This document shows, one piece after another, positions 55,747-64,000 of a stretch of 64,000 bases of DNA. Position 1 is the stretch's first letter; each line of letters opens with the position of its first letter. The position numbers were made by a program, and so were the translations under genes. The notes beneath the pieces are model-generated. The model was not told where the DNA came from, did no database searches, and saw only the letters and a program-made list of their open reading frames with translations. The stretch lies in contig JAJXYC010000015.1 in NCBI GenBank assembly GCA_021780815.1, forward strand, positions 145,796-209,795, written 5' to 3'. The DNA comes from Bacteroidota bacterium (lineage in GTDB: Bacteria; Bacteroidota; Ignavibacteria; Kapaibacteriales; UBA2268).

Positions 55747-57078
55747 ATGGAAGAAAAACAAAAAGAATTGCTTGAATTAATCAAATCAAAAAAAGTAAAA
55801 GTAGGTGTTGTTGGACTTGGCTATGTTGGGTTACCACTCGCTATTGAATTTGCCAAACAAGGTATACTTACTTATGGATTTGATGTAGATACAAATAAAA
55901 TTGAAAAACTTTCAAGTGGTATTAATTATATTCAAGATATTGATGATGATATTGTTGAACAAGTTGTTGCAGAAGAAAAATTAATTGTATCATCTGATTT
56001 TTCTAATATAGCAGAATGCGATGGTGTTTTTATTTGCGTTCCAACGCCTTTTACTCCAAGTAAAGACCCTGATATTTCTTATATCGTAAATGCTTCCGAA
56101 GAAATATCTAAATTTTTACGGAAAAATCAAATTATCATTTTAAAAAGCACTACATTCCCTGGCACAACAGAAGAATACGTAAAACCAATCTTGGAAAAAT
56201 CAAATTTAGCCGCAGGTATTGATTTTTATTTAGCATTTTCACCAGAACGAATTGACCCTGGAAATAAAACATGGAAAACGGACAATACGCCAGTTGTAGT
56301 AGGTGGCTTAAATTCTATTTCTACTGAACTTGCCGCCGCTTTTCATAATATTGTAGTCAAACACATTAAGCAAGTTAGCACTCCAAAAATCGCAGAGATG
56401 GAAAAATTGCTTGAAAATATCTTCCGTAGTGTAAATATTGCATTAGTAAACGAAATGGCCCAACTTTGTGATAGATTAGGAATAAATATTTGGGAAGTCG
56501 TAGATGCCGCTTCAACAAAACCTTTTGGATTTATGCCGTTCTATCCAGGACCGGGAATAGGTGGTCATTGTATTTTAATAGACCCTTATTATTTAGCTTG
56601 GAAAGCAAGAGAATTTGATTTTGTTACCAATTTTATCCAACTTTCGGCTGAAATTAATGAAGATATGCCGTTCTATGTAGAATCTATGGTCATAAAAGAA
56701 ATTGCAAAACAGGAAGTTGCTTTAAAAAATGCAAAAATCTTGATTCTTGGTATGGCTTTCAAAAAAGATGTAGACGATTTACGCCATTCCCCAGCTTTAA
56801 AAGTTGCTGAATTGCTTACAAAAAATAATATTTCTCAAATTGATTATTACGACCCTTATATCCCTTCTATATTTTTAAATGGACAAAAAGTTCATTCATT
56901 GACTGAAATTAATTCTAAACTACTTAAACAATATGATGTTTGTGTAATAACTACTGATCACTCTGCTTTTGATTATGAAGTTATTGCTAATAATAGTAAA
57001 GTAATTGTAGATACCAGAAACGCTTGTAAAAATATAAAACAAAGGGATAACATAGTTTTACTTGGGGAAGGCAAATGA
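55747..57078 (+). CDS. UDP-N-acetyl-hexosamine 6-dehydrogenase (WbpA/WecC-like)
   Basis: A 443-residue nucleotide-sugar dehydrogenase. It has NAD-binding VGVVGLGYVGLPLAIEFA, a central FSPERIDPGN, and the catalytic Cys275 in GPGIGGHCILIDPYYLAWKA. ILGMAFKKDVDDLRHSPAL lies in the C-terminal UDP-binding domain. The FSPERIDPGN and GGHCI forms are typical of UDP-GlcNAc/UDP-ManNAc dehydrogenases rather than UDP-glucose ones. It oxidises C6 twice to give a uronic acid. The next gene is wecB, which overlaps by four bases, so the pair likely makes UDP-ManNAc uronic acid, or GlcNAcA if it acts first. Confidence 0.92.
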   Translation: MEEKQKELLELIKSKKVKVGVVGLGYVGLPLAIEFAKQGILTYGFDVDTNKIEKLSSGINYIQDIDDDIVEQVVAEEKLIVSSDFSNIAECDGVFICVPTPFTPSKDPDISYIVNASEEISKFLRKNQIIILKSTTFPGTTEEYVKPILEKSNLAAGIDFYLAFSPERIDPGNKTWKTDNTPVVVGGLNSISTELAAAFHNIVVKHIKQVSTPKIAEMEKLLENIFRSVNIALVNEMAQLCDRLGINIWEVVDAASTKPFGFMPFYPGPGIGGHCILIDPYYLAWKAREFDFVTNFIQLSAEINEDMPFYVESMVIKEIAKQEVALKNAKILILGMAFKKDVDDLRHSPALKVAELLTKNNISQIDYYDPYIPSIFLNGQKVHSLTEINSKLLKQYDVCVITTDHSAFDYEVIANNSKVIVDTRNACKNIKQRDNIVLLGEGK

Positions 57079-58178
57079 GTAAAATTATTTCTGTCGTCGG
57101 AGCTCGTCCAAATTTTATGAAAGTTGCACCAATTGCCCGAGCATTGACAAACCATATCTATGAACATTTAATTGTCCATACAGGACAACATTATGATTAC
57201 AATTTATCTGATTCTTTTTTTGTAGACTTAGAATTACCAAAACCTGATTACTTCCTTGGAGTTGGGTCTGGTTCTCATTCTGAACAAACTGCAAAAATAA
57301 TGGTGGAATTTGAAAAAATATTAATCAAAGAGCAACCTAATTTAGTTATAGTTGTTGGGGACGTTAATTCTACAATCGCTTGTGGATTAACAAGCGTTAA
57401 AATGGGGATTAAACTTGCTCATATTGAAGCTGGTCTGAGAAGTTTTGATAAATCAATGCCCGAAGAAGTTAATCGAATTGCAACTGATTCTATTGCAGAT
57501 TATTTTTTCGTAACAGAAGAAAGTGGGTTAATTAATTTAAAGAAAATGGGTGCTGACGAAAACAATACTTTCTTTGTTGGTAATACTATGATTGATTCAT
57601 TAATTTTTGCTTTACCTAAAATTGTTCAATCTAAAATATTAGAAAGATTGAACCTTACTAAAAAGAACTTTGTCCTTACTACTTTACACCGACCAAGCAA
57701 TGTAGATAATTACGAAAAATTATCAATGTTCTTGGATATTTTTAATTATATAAGTCAATTTGCAAAAATAGTTCTACCAATTCACCCCAGAACCAGAAAA
57801 AATTTGATTGAGTTTGGTCTTATAGAAAAATTTGAACAAATTTCTAATCTAATTATTACCGAACCTTTATCTTATTTAGATTTTATTAGACTAATGCAAG
57901 ATTCAAAATTTGTGATGACTGATTCAGGTGGAATCCAAGAAGAAAGTACATTTTTAGATGTCCCTTGTTTAACATTAAGAAATTCAACGGAAAGACCAAT
58001 TACTATTGAACTTGGAACTAATTTATTGATTAATCCTGAATATACAAATATAGTAAAATCAATAAGTTCTGTATTAGAAAATCCAACAAAAAGAATTTCT
58101 ATTCCTCCACTTTGGGATGGTCATTCAGCAGAAAGAATTGTAAATATTATTCAAGAAAAAATATTAAAATTTACATAA
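57075..58178 (+). CDS. wecB: UDP-N-acetylglucosamine 2-epimerase (non-hydrolysing)
   Basis: A 367-residue GT-B-like enzyme. VVGARPNFMKVAPIARAL, IVHTGQHYDYNLSDSFF, VVVGDVNSTIACGL, HIEAGLRSFDKSMPEEVNR, LTTLHRPSNVDN and MTDSGGIQEESTFLDVPCLT are the family landmarks, all present in order. It interconverts UDP-GlcNAc and UDP-ManNAc. With the overlapping dehydrogenase upstream it supplies an acidic amino sugar to the surface polysaccharide. Seventy-two bases separate it from the export gene that follows. Confidence 0.96.
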   Translation: MSKIISVVGARPNFMKVAPIARALTNHIYEHLIVHTGQHYDYNLSDSFFVDLELPKPDYFLGVGSGSHSEQTAKIMVEFEKILIKEQPNLVIVVGDVNSTIACGLTSVKMGIKLAHIEAGLRSFDKSMPEEVNRIATDSIADYFFVTEESGLINLKKMGADENNTFFVGNTMIDSLIFALPKIVQSKILERLNLTKKNFVLTTLHRPSNVDNYEKLSMFLDIFNYISQFAKIVLPIHPRTRKNLIEFGLIEKFEQISNLIITEPLSYLDFIRLMQDSKFVMTDSGGIQEESTFLDVPCLTLRNSTERPITIELGTNLLINPEYTNIVKSISSVLENPTKRISIPPLWDGHSAERIVNIIQEKILKFT

Positions 58179-58250
58179 AAATTTAATTAATTGTACAATA
58201 AATCGTTTACTATTGTTTTTAAAATTTCTCAGAATTTATAAATATAAAGA

Positions 58251-60005
58251 ATGAATTTTATGAAGTATTTTATAATGTTACTGCTGGTTTTATCTTTTAC
58301 ATTTAATAATGCGATTCCACAAGTAACAAAAGGCGAAAATCCATTTGATACAGAAACTAAATTGCAAGACAATTTAAGTAAAAGTTTGGGAGACCAACTC
58401 ACAAGTCAGGAATTAATTCCAACAGGAAATGTGGTTGACCCAAATTATTATTATATAGGTCCTGGTGATGTTTTCTCTTTGACAGTAACCCCTATTCTTC
58501 CTTATCCAATTGTTGCAACAATATCACCATCAACAATTCTTACAATTCCACGATTTGGAGATATTTCGTTGAATGGATTAACTATCGTACAAGCACAAGA
58601 TTCAATTCAAAAATTTTTACAAACTCGTAACAAAGATTTAAAATGCGTTCTATCATTGGTAAAACCAAGAATGTGCTTAGTTACTATAAAAGGAAATGTT
58701 ATATTCCCTAATATATATTCAATTCCTGCTTCTTACCAGATTTCAACTGCAATTAATTATGCAAACAAAGTTAATCCAGATAAAATCCCCGGTAACGAAG
58801 TTACTGCAATTACAAAATATAATGAACAAGTTCGTGAAAGAGAAAAACTTTTTATTAGTAGTAAAATTGCTCCAAACGCAAATTACTATTCAAGGAATGT
58901 ATTAGTACTTAATAATAATGGCAATGCCTCAAATGTAGATATTGAAAAATCAAAAGTATTAAATAATCCACAATTTAACCCTTACGTTAAAGAAGGCGAT
59001 GAAATAATAGTTCCTTTTGAATTTAACGACTTTCCAACAATTTCTATTTCAGGAGAAATCAATCGCCCTATAACACTCCCTTACCATACTGGCGATAAGA
59101 CTTCATTATTATTAAAATTCGGTTACGGATTTACAACAAATGCTGATTTGAATAATATCAAATTATATATAATTGAAGATAATCAACAAAAAGAAATACC
59201 TATCAGCATTGATAATAGCGGCAACTTAATTGGTCAAGATTATGATTTAACTCCCGGTAGTGTTATTGTAGTTGGTTCAAAAGCATTACCTCAGAATACA
59301 CAAATTTCAACTGTTGCTGTATATGGTGAAGTTCATAAACCTGGTATCTATGTGATTACAGAAGATAAAACTCGTATTAAAGATGTTATATCAGAAGCAG
59401 GGGGTTTTACTCAAAATGCACATTTACCACTATCTAAAATTTATCGTTTCGATAAAAATGCACAATTCACAATGGATACTAAACGTGATTTTAACGAATC
59501 TTTTCAATACAGTAATTTAACATTAGAAGACACGACTCGCTTTTTAATTGATATGGAATATCCTAAAAACTATGTCTCCTGTGATTTTGATAAATTATAC
59601 AATGAAAATAATGAAAATTTCAACGTAACATTAAAAAATGGAGATATAGTTTTTATTCCAAAACACCCAAATCAAGTGTACGTTTACGGTCAAGTAAAAA
59701 ATCCAGGCTATGTAGAATATGTTCCAAATAAAACATTAGAATATTATGTTCAAAAAGCAGGAGGTTATTCAGATGGCGCAGAAATTAAGCGCTCTCGTAT
59801 TATTCGGGGCAGAAATTTAATTTGGGATAAACCTGATGATAATGTATTTGTAAATGCAGGCGACCAAGTTTATATTCCACGCTATCAAGACATTCCTGTT
59901 TGGTTGGAAATTCAAAAATATGGCACTTATGCCGCTATTGTGGGAACTATCGGTAGTATAATTAACTTATTATATTCAATTTATTTAACTCAAACAAGAA
60001 AGTAA
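58251..60005 (+). CDS. Polysaccharide export protein, Wza-like, with SLBB domains
   Basis: A 584-residue protein. A signal peptide is at residues 1-24. The polysaccharide-export domain (about 64-145) has YYIGPGDVFSLTV and IPRFGDISLNGLTIVQAQDS. Several SLBB beta-grasp domains follow; the clearest are VAVYGEVHKPGIYVITEDKT and VYVYGQVKNPGYVEYVPNKT, each followed by an AGG motif. It ends with one hydrophobic segment (YAAIVGTIGSIINLLYSIYL), like long Bacteroidota Wza relatives. It probably forms the periplasm-spanning channel for capsule or exopolysaccharide export. No lipobox Cys is visible. It is seven bases before the Wzi-like gene. Confidence 0.92.
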   Translation: MNFMKYFIMLLLVLSFTFNNAIPQVTKGENPFDTETKLQDNLSKSLGDQLTSQELIPTGNVVDPNYYYIGPGDVFSLTVTPILPYPIVATISPSTILTIPRFGDISLNGLTIVQAQDSIQKFLQTRNKDLKCVLSLVKPRMCLVTIKGNVIFPNIYSIPASYQISTAINYANKVNPDKIPGNEVTAITKYNEQVREREKLFISSKIAPNANYYSRNVLVLNNNGNASNVDIEKSKVLNNPQFNPYVKEGDEIIVPFEFNDFPTISISGEINRPITLPYHTGDKTSLLLKFGYGFTTNADLNNIKLYIIEDNQQKEIPISIDNSGNLIGQDYDLTPGSVIVVGSKALPQNTQISTVAVYGEVHKPGIYVITEDKTRIKDVISEAGGFTQNAHLPLSKIYRFDKNAQFTMDTKRDFNESFQYSNLTLEDTTRFLIDMEYPKNYVSCDFDKLYNENNENFNVTLKNGDIVFIPKHPNQVYVYGQVKNPGYVEYVPNKTLEYYVQKAGGYSDGAEIKRSRIIRGRNLIWDKPDDNVFVNAGDQVYIPRYQDIPVWLEIQKYGTYAAIVGTIGSIINLLYSIYLTQTRK

Positions 60006-60011
60006 TTTGTT

Positions 60012-61676
60012 ATGTTTAAAAAACAGAATTTTCTTTTATTGGCTTTATTTTTTATTTTGAATCATCAGTTGTTTGCTCAACTGGAAGATGTGCCAATATC
60101 AAATTCTGTTTATAATTACTTGTTAAGGCTTGAATCTCTTGGTTTTATGCCTCATAAATCTTTATCAAATTTGCCTTTACAGAAAAACGAAATTATTGCA
60201 ATATTAAAAAACACCGAACAACAAAAAGATTTACTTTCAACATCAGACCAAAATATTTTAAATATTTATGAAAAAGAATTTGGCATATTACCTGAACAAG
60301 AATCTGTTTTGTTTTATTCCGAAACCGATTCTTTGCAATTAATTCCAAATAATATTTTTAATAACACAGATAAATTAATTTACCGATATAATCAAGGTCC
60401 AAATTCAGTTGAATTCAGACCATTAGGTTCATTGGATTTGATTCAGTCAAACAATAAAGATAGTAGTTCAAAAGTTGGAGTTGGAACATTAGGTTTGCGA
60501 TTGAATGGAACTATATCTAATTCATTAGGGTTTTATTTACAAGCAACTAATGGAAGAAGAATCTTTGGAGACAAAAACTTAGCGTCGTACAATCCAGAGT
60601 ATGAAAAAAGTATTAAATTCACTCGCTTAAATAGTGATATTGACTTAACACAATCACACGTAACATACCAGAATGATTGGTTCCGTGCTAAAATTGGAAG
60701 AGAAGAACAACAACTCGGAGCAGGATTAAATCAAAGAGTTTTTATGTCTACCGTATCCCCTCCAATGGATGCTGTTACATTATCTGCAATTTTTGGGAAC
60801 TTCCGCTACGATTATTCTCTTGTCTCATTAATTGGATACGTAGGTAATAAAGACGAAACAGGCTTTAATGCTCGAATCCCTTCAAAATATTTAAATTACC
60901 ACGTATTTAGTATTTTGCCATCTTGGGGTGAAATCTCTTTTTGGGATGCAATTATTTATTCCGATAGGGGTTTAGAACTTGCTTACCTAAATCCACTTAC
61001 TTTTTTAAAATCTCTTGAACATCAACTACACGACAGAGACAATTCTTTAATGGGCTTAGATTGGACAATTAGACCTTTTGGTAATTTCCAAATTAAATCA
61101 TCATTCTTGCTCGATGATATTATAATTGAAAAAATTGGAACTGGTTATTGGAGCAACAAAACTGCTTTTAATATTGCCGCAATCAATTCATTTAAAAGTA
61201 ACTTTGATTTAGGAATAGAATATGCAAGAGTAGAACCCTATACTTTTTCGCATTTTAATTACCAAGATGCTTACACAAATGATAGCTTATTAATTGGTTC
61301 AAATTTATTACCAAATTCTGAACAGTTTTCGCTACTTTTTAATTATTGGTGGGGACAACGGTATCCTATTTCTTTAAAAGTTTCTTATACTTTGCACGGA
61401 GCAAATGTTTACGATTCAACAGGTAAATTGATAAAAAATGTAGGTGGCGACCCATTTATTAGTATTAGAAATCCTGACCCAGGAAATGGAATACCAGGCG
61501 ATTCATATACTGTAACCTTTTTAGACGGAGATTTGCAAAAGACATTGTCATTAGAACTTTCCGCAGGCTATTCAGTATTTAATAATTTAAATCTTATTTT
61601 GAGTTACCAATACTTATCTCTTAACTCAAATTATAATAATTATTTACGATTTTTTATTTCATTAAATGAGTTTTAA
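60012..61676 (+). CDS. Capsule-assembly Wzi-like outer-membrane protein
   Basis: A 554-residue protein. A signal peptide (1-22, ending QLFAQ) is followed by a helical N-terminal part, with YNYLLRLESLGFMPHKSLSN resembling a domain found before Wzi barrels. The large beta-barrel contains WFRAKIGREEQQLGAGLNQR, SILPSWGEISFWDAIIYSDR and GLELAYLNPLTFLKSLEHQL, typical of the Wzi capsule-assembly family. The end is FISLNEF with a terminal Phe. Wzi binds exported polysaccharide and holds capsule at the surface. Its place directly after the Wza-like gene supports the call. Confidence 0.88.
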   Translation: MFKKQNFLLLALFFILNHQLFAQLEDVPISNSVYNYLLRLESLGFMPHKSLSNLPLQKNEIIAILKNTEQQKDLLSTSDQNILNIYEKEFGILPEQESVLFYSETDSLQLIPNNIFNNTDKLIYRYNQGPNSVEFRPLGSLDLIQSNNKDSSSKVGVGTLGLRLNGTISNSLGFYLQATNGRRIFGDKNLASYNPEYEKSIKFTRLNSDIDLTQSHVTYQNDWFRAKIGREEQQLGAGLNQRVFMSTVSPPMDAVTLSAIFGNFRYDYSLVSLIGYVGNKDETGFNARIPSKYLNYHVFSILPSWGEISFWDAIIYSDRGLELAYLNPLTFLKSLEHQLHDRDNSLMGLDWTIRPFGNFQIKSSFLLDDIIIEKIGTGYWSNKTAFNIAAINSFKSNFDLGIEYARVEPYTFSHFNYQDAYTNDSLLIGSNLLPNSEQFSLLFNYWWGQRYPISLKVSYTLHGANVYDSTGKLIKNVGGDPFISIRNPDPGNGIPGDSYTVTFLDGDLQKTLSLELSAGYSVFNNLNLILSYQYLSLNSNYNNYLRFFISLNEF

Positions 61677-61682
61677 TAATTT

Positions 61683-62858
61683 ATGTCTATAACAGGTTCT
61701 ATTTTCATCAGTCTTGGAATATTTGGTTTATTATATACTTATTTGCTTTATAATCTTTTATTATTGGCGTGGTCAAAAATTAATCCAAAAAAAATAAATA
61801 CGAAAGATAATTTTATAGAACCAATTACAATAATAATTTCAGCACATAACGAAGAAAATTTAATAGACAAAGCAATTAATTCAATTTTTGAAAGTAATTA
61901 TCCAAAAGAATTAATAAAAGTCATTGTTGGCTCTGATGGTTCTGATGATAAAACTTTTGAAATTTGTAAAACTCTTGAAGAAAAATATAATTCATTATAT
62001 AAAAATGGCGAAAACAAAGTAATAGAATGCTTTGATTTTCCACGTTCTGGGAAAAATACAACATTAAACAAATTAACACCTTTGGCTAAAACGGATTTAA
62101 TCTGCTTTATGGACGCAGATGTTGTGTTAGATGTGAATTCAATCAAAAAAATAGTAAACAATTTTGCAGATGCAAACATCGGCGCAGTGATTGCTCCTAT
62201 GGTTTATATTGAAAACGTAACTGAACTTAATGCAGGTTTTTACGGCGAAAAACTTTATCAGTCTTTTGAATCTTTGACAAAAAAATATGAAAGCGATATT
62301 TGGAGTACGGTAAATTCACTTGGTGCTTTTTATTGTGTTAGAAAATTATTATACAATCCATTACAAAATGATAAAGTATGTGATGATTTAATACCTATCC
62401 TTGATGTAAATCTTGCAAAGAAACGTGCAATTTACGAAATGAATACCTGTGTTTATGAAATTCGTGGAAAATCTTTAAATAATGAATTAAATAGAAGAAT
62501 TAGAGTTTCTTCGGGAACAATGGAAGCTTTGTGGGAAGCACGCAAAATATTATTTACTAATAATTTTAGATTATCTTTTTTTGTTTTCTCACATAAAATT
62601 ATGAGGTACTTAACCCCATTATTTTTGCTGTTCATCTTTGCAGGAACTCTTCTGATTTTGCACACAGGATTAATAGCCTATTTATTGTTACTATTTCAAG
62701 TAATATTTTTACTTTTGGCTTTTATTGGATATTTATTTGAAGAAGATAAGATTAAATTTACACCAGCACAATTATCTATTTATTTTTTAACAATGAATTT
62801 AGGATTTGTGCTTGCTTTTGTTATGTTCTTGCGACGAAAAACAACTTCAACTTGGTAA
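61683..62858 (+). CDS. Family 2 glycosyltransferase with C-terminal membrane helices
   Basis: A 391-residue membrane enzyme. One N-terminal helix precedes the GT-A domain (about 45-280). That domain has ITIIISAHNEENLIDKAINS, VGSDGSDDKT with the first catalytic Asp, and the metal-binding DAD in CFMDADVVLD. A later NRRIRVSSGTMEAL matches the Q/RxxRW-like region. Three or four helices follow at the C-terminus. The layout resembles processive or lipid-linked-sugar GT2 enzymes such as those for beta-linked polysaccharides. The sugar is unknown. It is six bases after the Wzi-like gene. Confidence 0.9.
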   Translation: MSITGSIFISLGIFGLLYTYLLYNLLLLAWSKINPKKINTKDNFIEPITIIISAHNEENLIDKAINSIFESNYPKELIKVIVGSDGSDDKTFEICKTLEEKYNSLYKNGENKVIECFDFPRSGKNTTLNKLTPLAKTDLICFMDADVVLDVNSIKKIVNNFADANIGAVIAPMVYIENVTELNAGFYGEKLYQSFESLTKKYESDIWSTVNSLGAFYCVRKLLYNPLQNDKVCDDLIPILDVNLAKKRAIYEMNTCVYEIRGKSLNNELNRRIRVSSGTMEALWEARKILFTNNFRLSFFVFSHKIMRYLTPLFLLFIFAGTLLILHTGLIAYLLLLFQVIFLLLAFIGYLFEEDKIKFTPAQLSIYFLTMNLGFVLAFVMFLRRKTTSTW

Positions 62859-62863
62859 AATAA

Positions 62864-64000
62864 ATGAAAGGGAAAAAATTGAATACAACGAAATTACAAA
62901 TATTATTTCAATTGCTCTTTGATTTTATAGCAATTTCGTTAAGTTTCATTTTTCAATATTGGTTTCGTTTTCATTCAGGTCTTATTCCTACACCAACATT
63001 ACCAGATTTTGAAATAACTTTGATTGCACTGGTTTCTTTTTTGCTCTTTTGGTATTCTATTTTCTTCTTGCTCGGAATGTACAAAAATTGGTATGAAATG
63101 TCTCCTTTTAGTGAATTAAGTTCCGTCATCAAATCTGTACTTATTGGCACTTTAATAATTACCTTTTTTGTTTATTTTGATTCGAAGAATTCTCCAAAAA
63201 TGATGTTCATAGCATATTTTATTATCTTTTCTTTTTTCATATCTACTGGAAGATTTTTCAATCGTCAAATTCAGAAGAAATTAAGAAAAAGTAAAATTAT
63301 ACAATCAACAGCAATATTAATTGGTAACTATACAGACTGTTCAGATTTTTATGAAAAAACAAAAAAATCTCCTAATTGGGGTTTAAAGCCTGTTAGTTTC
63401 ATTTTTACTACAAAAGATGAACCCAATCAAAATAATTTACCTGTTAAAATTTATACAGATTTAAATTTGTTAGAAGCCGTAATATCTGATTTAAAACCTG
63501 AATTGATTATATTACTATCTGAATCAAACAACAAGCAATTGTTAGAAATAGCAAATAAAGCAAGTATGTTAAATATGCGAATGAAAATAAATCCTGATTT
63601 ATATAATTTAGTAACAGGACAAACCAAAGCAACAAGTTTATGGGGAATACCTCTTGTAGAAATAAGTACACAAATTTTGACTCCATGGCAAGCTTTTATG
63701 AAACGAGCATTCGATATTGTGTTTAGTCTTTTGGTTTTAATTTTAGGCTCACCATTATGGTTTTTAATTGGGTTATTAGTAAAAACAACTTCAAAAGGAC
63801 CAATTCTTTATGTGCAGAAACGGGTAGGAAAAGATGGCAAAATCTTCAAAATGCTTAAATTCCGCTCAATGTATTTAAAGCAACCTAACATAAATTCATT
63901 TTGGACAATAACAAATGACCCAAGAGTAACCCCTTTTGGTAAATTCATTAGAAAAACACATCTTGATGAGATTCCCCAATTTTATAATGCGCTTATTGGT
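62864..64000 (+). CDS. Exopolysaccharide polyprenyl glycosylphosphotransferase (WcaJ-like), 3' part missing
   Basis: The frame opens with ATG at 62864 and runs off the right edge (379 codons). Four N-terminal membrane helices lie in about residues 15-135. A CoA-binding-like cytoplasmic domain follows (AILIGNYTD onwards), with LYNLVTGQTKATSLWGIPLV before the catalytic domain. The catalytic phosphoglycosyl-transferase domain begins KRAFDIVFSLLVLILGSP and has YVQKRVGKDGKIFKMLKFRS and HLDEIPQFYNALIG with the Asp-Glu pair. It should transfer hexose-1-phosphate to undecaprenyl phosphate and so start repeat-unit assembly. It starts five bases after the GT2 stop. Confidence 0.92.
   Translation, partial: MKGKKLNTTKLQILFQLLFDFIAISLSFIFQYWFRFHSGLIPTPTLPDFEITLIALVSFLLFWYSIFFLLGMYKNWYEMSPFSELSSVIKSVLIGTLIITFFVYFDSKNSPKMMFIAYFIIFSFFISTGRFFNRQIQKKLRKSKIIQSTAILIGNYTDCSDFYEKTKKSPNWGLKPVSFIFTTKDEPNQNNLPVKIYTDLNLLEAVISDLKPELIILLSESNNKQLLEIANKASMLNMRMKINPDLYNLVTGQTKATSLWGIPLVEISTQILTPWQAFMKRAFDIVFSLLVLILGSPLWFLIGLLVKTTSKGPILYVQKRVGKDGKIFKMLKFRSMYLKQPNINSFWTITNDPRVTPFGKFIRKTHLDEIPQFYNALIG

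Overview
The window is strongly AT-rich bacterial chromosome, densely coded on both strands. Several markers point to the Bacteroidota or the wider FCB group. Type IX secretion (T9SS) C-terminal sorting domains occur in two intact proteins and one broken one. The succinate dehydrogenase is a single-anchor sdhCAB type. There is a TonB-dependent receptor and a PD40/OmpA-type lipoprotein. TAnnTTTG-like -7 promoter elements precede some genes, and Shine-Dalgarno sequences are mostly weak. The abundance of ASPM/SPD-2/Hydin-type (choice-of-anchor D) proteins together with an IgGFc-binding-like domain would fit Kapabacteria or Ignavibacteria-like lineages, but the sequence alone does not settle this.

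Layout. 1-4.0 kb: a glycoside hydrolase family 20-like secreted protein cut by the left edge, then a TonB-dependent receptor. 4.0-8.3 kb: tRNA-His, an RlpA-like lipoprotein, YjbQ, and the TldD/PmbA(TldE) protease pair. 8.4-16.5 kb: a DMT exporter and a GT4 glycosyltransferase, a triple-PAS protein with a degenerate kinase domain, RecG, and an outer-membrane beta-barrel protein. 16.7-18.0 kb: a beta-propeller T9SS cargo gene broken by two single-base frameshifts. 18.1-21.6 kb: sdhCAB. 21.8-28.0 kb: PD40/OmpA lipoprotein, alr-scpA-scpB, and the LemA/DUF3137 pair. 28.1-37.2 kb: a short sugar transferase, a YgjP-like metallopeptidase, a 1401-residue T9SS cargo protein, and a DUF2179 membrane protein followed by an OPT transporter. 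37.4-41.1 kb: ftsQ-ftsA-ftsZ on the minus strand. 41.3-49 kb: 23S rRNA uracil methyltransferase, murA, a DoxX/MauE-like protein, pnp and a second large T9SS cargo protein. 49.2-54.7 kb: glgA, a CTP-dependent lipid-kinase-like protein, threonine aldolase, a thioesterase and a NagZ-like GH3 enzyme. 54.7-64 kb: an exopolysaccharide/capsule cluster (rfbB, UDP-GlcNAc dehydrogenase, wecB, Wza-like export protein, Wzi-like barrel, GT2, and a WcaJ-like initiating transferase cut by the right edge).

How they work together. Most of the window is cell-envelope biology: peptidoglycan precursors (alr, murA), division (ftsQAZ), wall turnover (nagZ, RlpA), surface polysaccharide, and T9SS-exported surface proteins. 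Central metabolism (sdhCAB, glgA) and information processing (recG, pnp, scpAB, rRNA methylation) are interspersed. I see no prophage, insertion sequence, CRISPR array or recognisable defence island. No wholly new system is obvious. The most unusual items are the pseudokinase with cysteine-motif PAS domains, the frameshifted propeller gene, the paired C-terminal architecture of the two T9SS proteins, and the FtsZ with an internal rather than terminal CTP-like motif.
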